Below, one piece after another: positions 16,226-26,127 of a stretch of 64,000 nucleotides of DNA. Position 1 is the stretch's first letter, and each line of letters starts with the position of its first letter. Source of the stretch: Gillisella vitis (GTDB lineage: Bacteria > Pseudomonadota > Alphaproteobacteria > Rhizobiales > Rhizobiaceae); NCBI RefSeq assembly GCF_001541345.2, contig NZ_LMVL02000002.1, forward strand, positions 248,001 to 312,000. Direction: 5' to 3'. The notes under the pieces are model-generated. The model saw only the letters and a program-made list of their open reading frames with translations, did not search any database and had not been told where the DNA came from. Position numbers and translations under genes: made by a program.

Positions 16226-18211
16226 ATGTCCGCGACGAAAATTCTCTGGGGCCAGATCCTCACCGTCTTCCTGATCGTGCTGATGACGACCTGGGGCGCG
16301 ACACAGTGGACGGCGTGGCGCCTCGGCTTCCAGCCTCAGCTCGGCCAGCCCTGGTTCGAGCTGGCCGGCTGGCCGATCTATTATCCTCCGGCCTTCTTCT
16401 GGTGGTGGTATTTCTACGATGCCTATGCGCCACCGATCTTCGTCGAAGGCGGTATGATCGCGGCGTCTGGCGGCTTCATCGCCATCGCGGTTGCGATCGG
16501 CATGTCGGTCTGGCGGGCACGCGAGGCAAAGAATGTTGCGACCTACGGATCGGCGCGCTGGGCCGAGCCGGAAGAAGTGAAGGCCGCCGGTCTGCTCGAC
16601 CAGGACGGTGTTGTTCTCGGCAGGCTTGATCGGGCCTATCTGCGGCATGATGGCCCGGAGCACGTCTTATGTTTTGCGCCCACGAGATCGGGCAAGGGCG
16701 TCGGCCTGGTCGTGCCCTCGCTGCTCACCTGGCCAGGTTCGGCCATCGTCCACGACATCAAGGGGGAGAACTGGACACTTACCGCCGGCTTCCGATCCCG
16801 GCACGGCCGAGTGCTGCTGTTTGACCCGACCGATGCACGATCGGCAGCCTACAATCCGCTACTCGAGGTGCGGCGGGGTGAATGGGAAGTCCGCGACGTC
16901 CAGAACATAGCCGACATCCTGGTCGATCCGGAAGGGTCGCTGGACAAAAGGAACCATTGGGAGAAGACCAGCCACGCGCTGCTGGTCGGAGCGATCCTGC
17001 ACGTCCTTTATGCCGAGAAGGACAAAACGCTGGCCGGCGTCGCGGCATTTCTGTCCGATCCGAAGCGGCCGATTGAATCGACGCTCGCCGCCATGATGAA
17101 GACCGCGCATCTCGGTGACGCAGGTCCGCACCCGGTTATCGCGTCGGCCGCGCGTGAGCTGCTGAACAAATCCGACAACGAGCGATCAGGCGTACTTTCG
17201 ACGGCCATGTCGTTTCTGGGCCTGTACCGCGATCCTGTCGTTGCCGAAGTGACGCGGCGCTGCGACTGGCGCATTACCGACATCGTCGGCAGCAAGCGCC
17301 TGACGACGCTTTACCTCGTCGTTCCGCCGTCCGACATCAACCGCACCAAGCCGCTGATCCGCCTCATCCTCAACCAGATTGGCCGCCGTTTGACCGAGGA
17401 TTTGCAGGCGAGGGGCGGGCGTCACCGGCTACTGCTGATGCTGGACGAGTTTCCGGCATTGGGCAGGCTGGATTTTTTCGAGAGCGCCTTGGCCTTCATG
17501 GCGGGCTACGGCCTCAAATCATTCCTGATCGCCCAATCGCTGAACCAGATCGAGAAAGCCTATGGGCCGAACAATTCGATCCTCGACAACTGCCATGTGA
17601 GGGTGTCGTTCGCCACGAATGACGAGAGGACCGCGAAGAGGGTGAGCGACGCGCTCGGCACCGCCACCGAGATGAAGGCGATGAAAAACTATGCCGGGCA
17701 TCGGCTGTCGCCCTGGCTCGGGCATTTGATGGTCTCGCGCTCGGAAACCGCGCGGCCGCTGCTCACCCCTGGCGAGATCATGCAGCTTCCGCCGGCCGAC
17801 GAAATCGTCATGGTCGCAGGAACGCCGCCGATCCGGGCGAAGAAGGCGCGATACTTCGACGATGCAAGGTTTCAGGAGCGGATACTGCCGCCGCCGAAGC
17901 TGGTCCGTACCGGCGAACCGCATCCGGACGACTGGAGCCGCCTGCCGATCCCAGCTCGTCTCCCGTTCAACGAAGCTGCGGCGGGCGCCGCCGAGGAGGA
18001 TGAGGATCCGACCGAATCCGAGCGCCGGCGTCAACCCGAACTGAGCCGCGTGAAACCTGTCGAGAAGAAGGAGCCCATCGAAAACGAATTCGAGATCGAT
18101 CTTCCCGATGAGATGGAGGAGGAAGCCACCCGGAACCGCCGAATGGCCCGCCTCATGCAAGGTGTGGCGCGACAGGTCTCGCTTGATCCGAATGACGGGA
18201 TGGAGCTGTGA
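16226..18211 (+). CDS. traG: TraG/VirD4 type IV coupling protein
   Basis: Protein of 661 residues with two N-terminal membrane segments (about 8-30 and 70-95). The Walker A motif APTRSGKGVGLV is near residue 150, followed by V-H-D-I-K-G-E-N-W, and Walker B LLMLDEFPALGRL is near residue 408. It links the relaxase complex to the Trb channel. The C-terminal 70 residues are acidic and probably bind substrate. gaaagga precedes the ATG. The stop overlaps the start of the CopG gene. Confidence 0.95.
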   Translation: MSATKILWGQILTVFLIVLMTTWGATQWTAWRLGFQPQLGQPWFELAGWPIYYPPAFFWWWYFYDAYAPPIFVEGGMIAASGGFIAIAVAIGMSVWRAREAKNVATYGSARWAEPEEVKAAGLLDQDGVVLGRLDRAYLRHDGPEHVLCFAPTRSGKGVGLVVPSLLTWPGSAIVHDIKGENWTLTAGFRSRHGRVLLFDPTDARSAAYNPLLEVRRGEWEVRDVQNIADILVDPEGSLDKRNHWEKTSHALLVGAILHVLYAEKDKTLAGVAAFLSDPKRPIESTLAAMMKTAHLGDAGPHPVIASAARELLNKSDNERSGVLSTAMSFLGLYRDPVVAEVTRRCDWRITDIVGSKRLTTLYLVVPPSDINRTKPLIRLILNQIGRRLTEDLQARGGRHRLLLMLDEFPALGRLDFFESALAFMAGYGLKSFLIAQSLNQIEKAYGPNNSILDNCHVRVSFATNDERTAKRVSDALGTATEMKAMKNYAGHRLSPWLGHLMVSRSETARPLLTPGEIMQLPPADEIVMVAGTPPIRAKKARYFDDARFQERILPPPKLVRTGEPHPDDWSRLPIPARLPFNEAAAGAAEEDEDPTESERRRQPELSRVKPVEKKEPIENEFEIDLPDEMEEEATRNRRMARLMQGVARQVSLDPNDGMEL

Positions 18212-18648
18212 CCCCAATGACTGGCAGAAAAAAGAAAGCGCAGATCTCCGTCTATCTCGAACCTGACGTCATGACGATGCTCTCGGATTATGCAGCGCGC
18301 CGGGAGCAGCCGATGTCTTTGATTGCGGAGGCGGCCGTCGCTTCCTTCCTGTCGCCGGACGACGCCGAACGGCGGGAGGCATTGATCGCCAAGCGCCTCG
18401 ATCAGATCGACCGCCGCATGACGCGGCTGGAGCGCGATGTCGGTATCTCGGTCGAAACGCTAGCCGTCTTCGTCCGCTTCTGGCTCGCCACCACGCCAGC
18501 CTTGCCTGAACCGGCCGCACAGGCGGCGCGGGCCAAGGCCGGCGAACGATACGAGGCGTTCGTCACGGCACTCGGCCGACGTCTGGCACAGGGGCCGAAA
18601 CTCAGGCAGGAAATCTCCGAGGACATCACCGACTCATCCGAGGGATAG
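18208..18648 (+). CDS. CopG/ribbon-helix-helix protein
   Basis: Protein of 146 residues with an N-terminal RHH motif (QISVYLEPDVMTMLSDYAARRE, about residues 11-32) followed by a long helical region, annotated elsewhere as a CopG family protein linked to traG and trbB. GTG 18208 overlaps the traG stop, and ATG 18217 is an alternative. It likely represses the trb operon that begins 200 bp downstream, although no direct evidence shows this. Confidence 0.8.
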   Translation: MTPMTGRKKKAQISVYLEPDVMTMLSDYAARREQPMSLIAEAAVASFLSPDDAERREALIAKRLDQIDRRMTRLERDVGISVETLAVFVRFWLATTPALPEPAAQAARAKAGERYEAFVTALGRRLAQGPKLRQEISEDITDSSEG

Positions 18649-18740
18649 GTCTCTCCACACGCGGGTACGTACCGCGAATAGTCGTCGCCTCGGTTGGTTC
18701 AAGAAGACAGCTCCATCGCCGTTTTCCTGTATTTGCACGC

Positions 18741-18746
18741 TATACT
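18741..18746 (+). promoter_or_regulatory. Possible -10 element of the trb operon
   Basis: TATACT in the 199-bp gap between the CopG gene and trbB, the only sizeable gap before the ten-gene trb run. No convincing -35 is visible at 16-18 bp, so support is modest. Confidence 0.3.
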
Positions 18747-18847
18747 ACTACGACGCCATTTCCTTGTTGAATCGCATGAACTTCCGGCTCTTTTAATAAT
18801 CCCCGTCCGGGGACAGTCTGATTTCCCCGGCGAGAAACGGGGATCGG

Positions 18848-19843
18848 ATGGCAGTCTCGCATCGAAATTCGGAGGGCTTTGCGCGTGGCGCTCGGATGTT
18901 GCGCACCGCGCTGGGTGCTGCCATCGCCCGCTTTCTGGAAGATCCCGGCGTTGTCGAAGTGATGCTCAATCCCGATGGGCGCTTGTGGATCGACCGGCTC
19001 TCTGAGGGCATGTCCGACACCGGCGAGCGCATCTTGCCCCCGGATGGCGAACGCATCATCCGACTGGTTGCTCACCATGTCGGCGCGGAGGTTCATGCCG
19101 GCGCTCCGCGTGTTTCGGCCGAATTGCCCGACAGCGGCGAACGCTTCGAAGGTCTCCTGCCTCCGATCGTCACAGGTCCGGCCTTCGCCATCCGCAAGCC
19201 GGCGATCTCGGTGTTCACCCTCGACGACTATGTTTCGGCAGGAACGATGACCGCCGATCAGGCGGCGTTGCTGCGCGAGGCCGTCGCCTCGCACGCCAAC
19301 GTGCTGGTCGCAGGCGGCACCGGCACCGGCAAGACGACGCTTACCAATGCACTGCTGGCCGAAGTCGCGAAGGCGCAGGACCGGCTTCTCATCATCGAGG
19401 ACACGCGCGAGCTTCAAAGCCAGTCCGAGAACAAGGTGCCGATGCGCACCAAGGATTTCATCGCCAGTCTGACCGATCTGGCGCGCTCGGCCATGCGCTT
19501 CCGGCCCGATCGCATCATCGTCGGCGAGGTGCGAGGCCCTGAAGCACTTGATCTCCTGAAACTTTGGGGAACGGGGCATCCCGGCGGCATCGGCACCATC
19601 CACGCCGGCACCAGCATCGGCGCGCTTCGCCGGCTCGAACAGCTCATTCAGGAAGCCGTCGTGACTGTCCCCAAGGCACTGATCGCCGAGACCATCGACA
19701 TCGTGGCGGTGCTTTCCGGCCGCGGCTCCGCGCGCCGCCTCTCTGAACTTGCCCGTGTCGAAGGACTCGGCCCGGACGGCGACTACCGCGTCGCCCCCGC
19801 ACGCTTTTCCCCCGACCGCCAACCGCTCCCGAAAGGAGAATAG
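18848..19843 (+). CDS. trbB: TrbB secretion ATPase (VirB11 family)
   Basis: Protein of 331 residues and a cytoplasmic hexameric traffic ATPase of the type IV secretion system. Walker A ([17 protein letters not shown]) is near residue 153, then [11 protein letters not shown], and Walker [12 protein letters not shown] near residue 218. [12 protein letters not shown] is the conserved His-box. It begins the gene run trbB-C-D-E-J-K-L-F-G-I. Confidence 0.95.
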   Translation: MAVSHRNSEGFARGARMLRTALGAAIARFLEDPGVVEVMLNPDGRLWIDRLSEGMSDTGERILPPDGERIIRLVAHHVGAEVHAGAPRVSAELPDSGERFEGLLPPIVTGPAFAIRKPAISVFTLDDYVSAGTMTADQAALLREAVASHANVLVAGGTGTGKTTLTNALLAEVAKAQDRLLIIEDTRELQSQSENKVPMRTKDFIASLTDLARSAMRFRPDRIIVGEVRGPEALDLLKLWGTGHPGGIGTIHAGTSIGALRRLEQLIQEAVVTVPKALIAETIDIVAVLSGRGSARRLSELARVEGLGPDGDYRVAPARFSPDRQPLPKGE

Positions 19844-19845
19844 TC

Positions 19846-20262
19846 ATGCCCCTCCGGTTCCCGCCTGTTCTGCCGAAGCTCTTCAGCCCGCGCATCACCC
19901 TGTCCATGGTGCCGGTTCAGGCGAGTTCGCGCACGCCGTCTCTGCGCGGCTTGCGTCGCCACCTCATGAGCCCGACGACCGTCGCCACGATCATGGTAAT
20001 GGCGGCTGCGCCGGCTCATGCTTCCGGGTCTTCCATGCCGTGGGAGGCGCCGCTTCAGTCGATCCTCGAATCCATCGAGGGGCCAGTCGCAAAGATCGTC
20101 GCCGTCATCATCATCATTGCAACCGGCCTGGCACTGGCTTTCGGCGATACGAGCGGCGGCTTCAGGAGGCTGATCCAGATCGTCTTCGGCCTGTCGATCG
20201 CCTTCGCGGCCAGTTCCTTCTTCCTCAGCTTCTTCAGCTTCGGCGGCGGGGCGCTCGTCTGA
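19846..20262 (+). CDS. trbC: TrbC pilin
   Basis: Protein of 138 residues with a long leader that ends after a hydrophobic stretch (near A-H-A-S-G, residue 65). Two membrane segments follow (about 85-103 and 112-132), the normal VirB2/TrbC layout. It is the subunit of the conjugative pilus, probably matured by signal peptidase and cyclised by the TraF encoded at 12518. Its stop overlaps the start of trbD. Confidence 0.9.
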   Translation: MPLRFPPVLPKLFSPRITLSMVPVQASSRTPSLRGLRRHLMSPTTVATIMVMAAAPAHASGSSMPWEAPLQSILESIEGPVAKIVAVIIIIATGLALAFGDTSGGFRRLIQIVFGLSIAFAASSFFLSFFSFGGGALV

Positions 20263-20543
20263 TGGCGGGTGTTCTGGAACACACCAACGACCTGCCGGGC
20301 TTCACCGTCACCGTACATCGGGCGCTGACCGAGCACATCCTGCTCGGCGGCGCTCCGAGAAGCATCGCCATAATGAACGGGACGCTCGCCGGAGCCGTCG
20401 GCCTCGGCCTCCGTCTCTGGCTGGTCGGCCTCGCCATATGGGCGGTCGGGCATTTCGCGGCGGTCTGGGCGGCGAAACGCGATCCGCTTTTCGTGGAAGT
20501 TGGCCGTCGTCACCTTCGTATCCCCGGACATCTGTCGGTGTGA
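20262..20543 (+). CDS. trbD: TrbD (VirB3-like)
   Basis: Protein of 93 residues with a single hydrophobic stretch (about 42-68) and the conserved P-G-F-T-V-T-V-H-R-A-L-T-E motif near the N-terminus. Inner-membrane component of the Trb channel. ATG 20262 overlaps the trbC stop (TGATG). Confidence 0.9.
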   Translation: MAGVLEHTNDLPGFTVTVHRALTEHILLGGAPRSIAIMNGTLAGAVGLGLRLWLVGLAIWAVGHFAAVWAAKRDPLFVEVGRRHLRIPGHLSV

Positions 20544-20553
20544 GGGCGCGGCC

Positions 20554-23010
20554 ATGATGAACCTTGCCGAATACCGCCGCACCGCCAGCCGCCTCGCGGA
20601 TTTCCTGCCCTGGGCCGCGCTTGTCGGCGAAGGTGTCGTTCTGAACAAGGACGGATCGCTGCAAAGGACCGCGCAATTTCGCGGTCCGGATCTGGAATCT
20701 TCTGTTGCTGCCGAACTGGTCGCCGTCGCCGCCCGGCTGAACAATGCCTTCAGGCGTCTCGGTTCCGGCTGGGCAATTTTCGTGGAGGCGCAGCGCCAGG
20801 GAGCCGCGACCTATCCCGACGATCGCTTTCCCGATCCGGCCTCGGCCCTGCTTGACGCCGAGCGCAAGGCCGATTTCGAGGAGCAGGGGAGCCATTATAT
20901 TTCCGGCTACTTCCTCACCTTCACCTATCTCTCGCCTGCCGAAGATGCGGCGCGCGCGGAGACGTGGCTCTATGAGGGGCGCGAACGATCCGGTGTCGAT
21001 CCGAACGAGATCCTGCGCGGCTTCGTCGATCGTACCGATCGTGTGCTGGCGTTGCTCGACGGCTTTATGCCCGAATGCCACTGGCTCGATGACACCGAGA
21101 CGCTGACCTACCTGCACTCGACCGTCTCGACCAAACCGCACCGTGTCCGCGTTCCCGAAACGCCAATGTACCTGGACGCGCTGCTGGCCGATCAATCTCT
21201 GACCGGCGGGCTGGAGCCGCGCCTTGGCGACGCTCATCTGCGCATCCTCACCATCGTCGGTTTCCCGACCGCGACCACGCCCGGAATTCTCGACGAACTG
21301 AACAGGCTCGCCTTTCCCTATCGCTGGTCGACACGCGCGATCCTGCTGGACAAGACAGACGCCATCAGGCTGCTCACCCGAATCCGCCGCCAGTGGTTTG
21401 CGAAACGCAAGTCGATCGCCGCCATTTTGAAAGAAGTGATGACCAACGAGGCTTCGGTCCTGGTCGATACCGATGCCGCGAACAAAGCGACCGATGCGGA
21501 CATCGCGCTTCAGGAACTCGGCGCCGACTATGCCGGCACGGCCTATGTCACGGCGACCATCGCCGTATGGGACGCCGATCCCCGCCTTGCCGACGAAAAG
21601 CTCCGGCTTGTCGAAAAGGTTGTCCAGGGCCGCGACTTCACGGCGATGCCGGAATCCATCAATGCCGTCGATGCCTGGCTCGGCTCGCTGCCGGGGCATG
21701 CTTACGCCAACGTGCGCCAGCCTCCGGTCTCGACGCTCAATCTCGCCCACATGATTCCCCTCAGCGCCGTGTGGGCGGGGCCGGAACGGGATGACCACCT
21801 GGGTAGCGCCCCCTTGCTGTTCGGCAAGACCGAGGGAAGCACCCCGTTCCGGCTATCCATTCACGTCGGCGATGTCGGGCATACGCTCGTCGTCGGGCCG
21901 ACCGGCTCGGGCAAGAGCGTGTTGCTCGCCTGTATGGCGCTCCAGTTCCGCCGCTACGCCCAAGCTCAGGTCTTCGCCTTCGATTTCGGGGGCTCGATCC
22001 GGGCCGCAGCCCTCGCCATGGGTGGCGACTGGCATGATCTGGGCGGTGATCTGACCGAAGGGGATGCGTTTTCCGTCTCACTCCAGCCACTTGCGCGCAT
22101 CCATGATGTGCCCGAACGCGCCTGGGCGGCCGACTGGATCGTTGCCATCCTGACGCGCGAGAGCATCGCGATCACGCCTGATGTCAAGGAGCATATCTGG
22201 ACGGCGCTGACCTCTCTCGCTTCGGCGCCGGTCGAGGAACGCACCATCACCGGCCTGACGGTGCTGCTGCAATCGAACGACCTGAAGCAGGCGCTCAGGC
22301 CGTATTGCGTCGGCGGTCCTTATGGCCGGCTGCTCGATGCCGAAACCGAGCACCTCGGCAGCGCGTCGGTGCAGGCCTTCGAGATCGAGGGGCTGGTCGG
22401 CACCGGCGCCGCTCCGGCCGTCCTGTCCTATCTATTCCACCGCATCGGTGACCGGCTAGATGGCTCGCCCACCTTGCTCATCATCGATGAGGGCTGGCTG
22501 GCGCTCGATGATGAAGCCTTTTCCGGGCAGTTGCGGGAATGGTTGAAAACCCTGCGCAAGAAGAACGCCAGCGTGATCTTCGCCACGCAGTCGCTGTCCG
22601 ACATCGACAATTCAGCGATCGCCCCCGCGATCATCGAAAGTTGCCCGACGCGCCTGCTTCTTCCGAATGAGCGCGCCGTCGAACCGCAGATCACCGCGAT
22701 CTATCAGCGATTTGGGTTGAACGCGCGCCAGATCGAGATCCTCGCGCGGGCTACGCCGAAAAAGGACTACTACTGCCAAAGCCGCAGGGGGAACCGCCTG
22801 TTCGATCTGGGCCTGTCCGAAGTGGGACTGGCGCTGACGGCCGCCTCCTCGAAATCCGACCAGTCCGCCATCGCCCGCGTCTTCGCCGAGCACGGCCGGG
22901 ACGGCTTCCTTGCCGCCTGGCTGCGCCTGCGCGGCGTCGATTGGGCTGCGGACTTCATTCCCGACCTCGCCAATCTCATCCCCCAGCCCGACAAGGAGGC
23001 TCAATCATGA
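20554..23010 (+). CDS. trbE: TrbE ATPase (VirB4 family)
   Basis: Protein of 818 residues. It has an N-terminal CagE/TrbE region (NLAEYRR, LADFLPWAALV) and a C-terminal ATPase with Walker A GPTGSGKSVLL (about residue 449) and Walker B LLIIDEGWLALDD (about residue 642). It energises assembly of the Trb channel. I chose ATG 20554, which gives the family start MMNLAEY. The 3' end overlaps trbJ. Confidence 0.95.
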   Translation: MMNLAEYRRTASRLADFLPWAALVGEGVVLNKDGSLQRTAQFRGPDLESSVAAELVAVAARLNNAFRRLGSGWAIFVEAQRQGAATYPDDRFPDPASALLDAERKADFEEQGSHYISGYFLTFTYLSPAEDAARAETWLYEGRERSGVDPNEILRGFVDRTDRVLALLDGFMPECHWLDDTETLTYLHSTVSTKPHRVRVPETPMYLDALLADQSLTGGLEPRLGDAHLRILTIVGFPTATTPGILDELNRLAFPYRWSTRAILLDKTDAIRLLTRIRRQWFAKRKSIAAILKEVMTNEASVLVDTDAANKATDADIALQELGADYAGTAYVTATIAVWDADPRLADEKLRLVEKVVQGRDFTAMPESINAVDAWLGSLPGHAYANVRQPPVSTLNLAHMIPLSAVWAGPERDDHLGSAPLLFGKTEGSTPFRLSIHVGDVGHTLVVGPTGSGKSVLLACMALQFRRYAQAQVFAFDFGGSIRAAALAMGGDWHDLGGDLTEGDAFSVSLQPLARIHDVPERAWAADWIVAILTRESIAITPDVKEHIWTALTSLASAPVEERTITGLTVLLQSNDLKQALRPYCVGGPYGRLLDAETEHLGSASVQAFEIEGLVGTGAAPAVLSYLFHRIGDRLDGSPTLLIIDEGWLALDDEAFSGQLREWLKTLRKKNASVIFATQSLSDIDNSAIAPAIIESCPTRLLLPNERAVEPQITAIYQRFGLNARQIEILARATPKKDYYCQSRRGNRLFDLGLSEVGLALTAASSKSDQSAIARVFAEHGRDGFLAAWLRLRGVDWAADFIPDLANLIPQPDKEAQS

Positions 23011-23759
23011 AGACCTACCGTTTCCGCGCGGCACTGCTTGCCGCATCCATTCTTACCGTTTCAGGCCCGGCATCGATCGTTCTGGCGCCGCCGGCGTCCG
23101 CCGCCTGGATCGTCTACGACCCGACGAATTATTCCCAGAATCTTCTGTCCGCCGCACGCGCGCTGGAGCAGATCAACAACCAGATCACCAGCCTGCAAAA
23201 CGAAGCGCAGATGCTGATCAACCAGGCACGTAATCTCGCCAGCCTGCCGTACTCGTCGCTTCAGCAGATTCAGCAATCGGTGAGCCGCACGCAGCAGCTT
23301 CTGTCCCAGGCGCAGAACATCGCGTTCGACGTCGGCCAGATCGACCAGGCGTTTCAGTCGAAATACGCCAATGTCTCGCTTTCGGCCACCGATGCGCAGC
23401 TCGTTGCCGATGCAAAGGAGCGTTGGAAGAACAGCGTCGGCGGCCTTCAGGACGCCATGCGCGTGCAGGCCACCGTCGTCGGCAATATCGACACCAACCG
23501 CACCGAGATGTCGCAACTGGTCGGTCAGAGCCAGAGCGCGACCGGCGCGCTTCAGGCCGCGCAGGCGGGCAACCAGCTCCTCGCCCTTCAGTCTCAGCAG
23601 CTTTCCGACCTCACAGCACTGCTTGCCGCCAATGGCCGATCTACTGCACTCACCGAGGCCGAACGCGCGGCTGCGGCTGAACAGGGACGCGTGCAGCGCC
23701 AGCGCTTCCTGACGCCAGGCTCCGACTATCAGGCCGGCAGCGCCAAGATGTTCAACTGA
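23007..23759 (+). CDS. trbJ: TrbJ (VirB5-like minor pilus component)
   Basis: Protein of 250 residues with a signal peptide (hydrophobic residues 9-33, ending S-A-A). The mature part is helical, Gln-rich and coiled-coil-like (INNQITSLQNEAQ, about residue 56). A strong aaggagg precedes ATG 23007, which overlaps the trbE stop. Periplasmic or pilus-tip component. Confidence 0.9.
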   Translation: MKTYRFRAALLAASILTVSGPASIVLAPPASAAWIVYDPTNYSQNLLSAARALEQINNQITSLQNEAQMLINQARNLASLPYSSLQQIQQSVSRTQQLLSQAQNIAFDVGQIDQAFQSKYANVSLSATDAQLVADAKERWKNSVGGLQDAMRVQATVVGNIDTNRTEMSQLVGQSQSATGALQAAQAGNQLLALQSQQLSDLTALLAANGRSTALTEAERAAAAEQGRVQRQRFLTPGSDYQAGSAKMFN

Positions 23760-23770
23760 GGGCGCTGGCC

Positions 23771-24064
23771 ATGGACGGCAGGATGCTGGCCCGTCTGGGC
23801 GCCGTCGTCTTTGTCGCGGTCGCGATCACCGCGACGGCGACCGAGATGATCAGAAAGAGAGAGGCCCCCGCGCCATGGACACGATCCACAGCCGACGCCG
23901 ATCCGCCGGCAGATCCCCTCCGGCTCGGCCAGCGCCGGTGCCAGCAGCTTGGGCAAGCTGCCACGAGCGATCCCGAATGCCTGCGCGTCTGGTCGGAAAC
24001 GCGAGACCGCTTCCTCGGCAGAACATCTGGGCCGGCCGCCCCACAGACCATCGAAGGACAGTGA
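23771..24064 (+). CDS. TrbK-alt entry exclusion-like protein
   Basis: Protein of 97 residues with an N-terminal hydrophobic segment (about 6-24) and a C-terminal C-Q-Q-L-G...C-L-x-V-W motif that matches the putative TrbK-alt family. In this position, between trbJ and trbL, it is expected to block entry of a second copy of the element, as TrbK does in IncP plasmids. Function is by family and context. Confidence 0.8.
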   Translation: MDGRMLARLGAVVFVAVAITATATEMIRKREAPAPWTRSTADADPPADPLRLGQRRCQQLGQAATSDPECLRVWSETRDRFLGRTSGPAAPQTIEGQ

Positions 24065-24067
24065 TTC

Positions 24068-25441
24068 ATGGGCGGCAGCGGCGTCATCGACAATTTCCTT
24101 GGGGTCTTCACCTCCTATATCGACAGCGGGTTCGGTCTTCTCGGCGGCGAGGTCGCCTTCATCGCCACCACCTTGATCGTCATCGACGTGACGCTCGCTG
24201 CCCTGTTCTGGAGCTGGGGCGCCGACGATGACATCATCGCCCGCCTGGTGAAGAAGACCCTGTTCGTGGGCGTCTTCGCCTACCTGATCTCGAACTGGAA
24301 CAATCTCGCCCGCATCATCTTCGAGAGCTTTGCCGGCCTCGGTCTCAAAGGGTCGGGCACCGGCTTTTCGACGGCGGACCTCCTTCGCCCCGGACGGGTG
24401 GCGCAAGTCGGTCTCGATGCGGCCCGCCCGCTGCTGGAATCCATTTCCGACCTCATGGGCTGGGTCGCATTCTTCGAGAATTTCATTCAGATCGCGTGCC
24501 TGCTGTTTGCCTGGGCACTCGTCCTGCTGGCGTTCTTCATTCTGGCCATCCAGCTGTTCGTCACGCTGATCGAATTCAAGCTGACGACCTTGGCGGGGTT
24601 CGTCCTCATCCCGTTCGGACTGTTCGGAAAGACGGCCTTCATGGCCGAAAGGGTTCTTGGCAATGTCGTCTCTTCCGGCATCAAGGTCCTGGTGCTCGCC
24701 GTCATCATCGGCATCGGCTCCACCCTGTTCAGCCAGTTCACTGCCGGTTTCGGCGGCGCCACACCGACGATCGACGATGCCATGGCCGTTGTGCTGGCCG
24801 CGCTTTCATTGCTGGGCCTCGGGATATTCGGTCCCGGCATCGCCAACGGTCTCGTTTCCGGCGGCCCGCAGCTCGGCGCGGGTGCTGCCGTCGGCACCGG
24901 CCTTGCTGTAGGTGGTGCAGCGCTTGCCGCAGGCGGCGCTGCCGGCCTGGCCTTGCGGGGTGGCGCCGCGGCAGTGTCTGGTGGCGCGGCGGCTGTTCGG
25001 GGTGGAGCGGCGGCGGCGGGTGCCGCATCGACCGGGTATAATCTTGGATCGATGGGGCAGACTGGCGCCGGAGGCGTTGCGTCCGGTCTCGGCGGTGTCG
25101 CCCGCGGCGCAAGCTCCGCCGCCCTCTCGCCGCTCAAGCGCGCAGCCGGACGAGCGGCCGAAAGCGTCAAATCGAATTTCTCCGAAGGTGTGAAGGGCGG
25201 CTTCAGCGCGACCGGCGGCTCTTCCACGCTCGGCACCGTTGGCGGTGCCGATGCCGCCAATGATGATTCCTTTGCCGCCAACCCGGCGGCCCCGCGCGAC
25301 GGTGCCCCCCCTTGGGCCAGGCGCATGAAGCGCAGCCAGCACTTCAGCCACGGCGTTTCCGCCGCCGCCCATGCAGTTCGATCCGGCGACAGCCATGGCA
25401 GCGGCTCTTCCGTCAATCTCTCCGAAAGTGACCGCTCATGA
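24068..25441 (+). CDS. trbL: TrbL (VirB6-like polytopic channel protein)
   Basis: Protein of 457 residues with about six membrane segments in the first 270 residues, then a long Ala/Gly/Ser-rich low-complexity tail (about residues 270-430). Inner-membrane channel component. Its 3' end overlaps trbF by 4 bp. Confidence 0.93.
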   Translation: MGGSGVIDNFLGVFTSYIDSGFGLLGGEVAFIATTLIVIDVTLAALFWSWGADDDIIARLVKKTLFVGVFAYLISNWNNLARIIFESFAGLGLKGSGTGFSTADLLRPGRVAQVGLDAARPLLESISDLMGWVAFFENFIQIACLLFAWALVLLAFFILAIQLFVTLIEFKLTTLAGFVLIPFGLFGKTAFMAERVLGNVVSSGIKVLVLAVIIGIGSTLFSQFTAGFGGATPTIDDAMAVVLAALSLLGLGIFGPGIANGLVSGGPQLGAGAAVGTGLAVGGAALAAGGAAGLALRGGAAAVSGGAAAVRGGAAAAGAASTGYNLGSMGQTGAGGVASGLGGVARGASSAALSPLKRAAGRAAESVKSNFSEGVKGGFSATGGSSTLGTVGGADAANDDSFAANPAAPRDGAPPWARRMKRSQHFSHGVSAAAHAVRSGDSHGSGSSVNLSESDRS

Positions 25442-26127
25442 GCTTGTTCAAACGACCGGCAGCCCATTACGGCAAGACGCCGCAACCCGAAACACCCTAT
25501 CAGAAGGCCGCACAGGTTTGGGACGAGCGTATTGGCTCGGCCCGCGTGCAGGCGAAAAACTGGAGGTTCATGGCGTTCGGAAGCCTGATCCTGTCAGCAG
25601 GCTTTGCCACAGCACTCGTCTGGCAGTCCACGCGTGGCACCGTCGTGCCGTGGGTCGTACAGGTCGACAAGCTCGGCCAGGCGCAGACCGTCGCCGCCGC
25701 CACGGCCGACTATCGTCCCACCGATCCGCAGGTGGCATGGCATCTGGCGCGATTCATCGAGCAGGTCAGGAGCATTCCCGCCGATCCCATCATCGTCAGA
25801 CAGAACTGGCTCCGCGCCTATGACTGGACGACGGATCGCGGCGCGACAGCGCTGAACGACTATGCGCGCAGCAACGACCCATTCACCAAGGTCGGCAAGC
25901 AGCAGGTTGCCGTCGAGGTGTCGAGCGTTATTCGTGCGTCTCCCGACAGCTTCCGTGTCGCCTGGATCGAGCGACGCTACGAGAACGGCCAGCTTTCCAC
26001 TACCGAACGATGGACCGCGATCCTGACCATCGTGATCCAGCCGCCCCGCGATGCCGAACGGCTCAAGTCCAATCCCCTCGGCATCTACGTCAACGCGATT
26101 TCATGGTCGAGGGAGATGGGCGAATGA
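25438..26127 (+). CDS. trbF: TrbF (VirB8-like)
   Basis: Protein of 229 residues with a cytoplasmic N-terminus containing the conserved P-x-x-P-Y-x-x-A-x-Q-x-W-D-E motif, one membrane span (about 42-62) and a periplasmic NTF2-like domain. Assembly factor of the Trb channel. It overlaps trbL and trbG by 4 bp each. Confidence 0.93.
   Translation: MSLFKRPAAHYGKTPQPETPYQKAAQVWDERIGSARVQAKNWRFMAFGSLILSAGFATALVWQSTRGTVVPWVVQVDKLGQAQTVAAATADYRPTDPQVAWHLARFIEQVRSIPADPIIVRQNWLRAYDWTTDRGATALNDYARSNDPFTKVGKQQVAVEVSSVIRASPDSFRVAWIERRYENGQLSTTERWTAILTIVIQPPRDAERLKSNPLGIYVNAISWSREMGE

Noticed and set aside
18649-18847. Possible tra-box or LuxR-type operator before trbB
   Set aside because: No convincing 18-bp dyad was found; only a TATACT element is visible.
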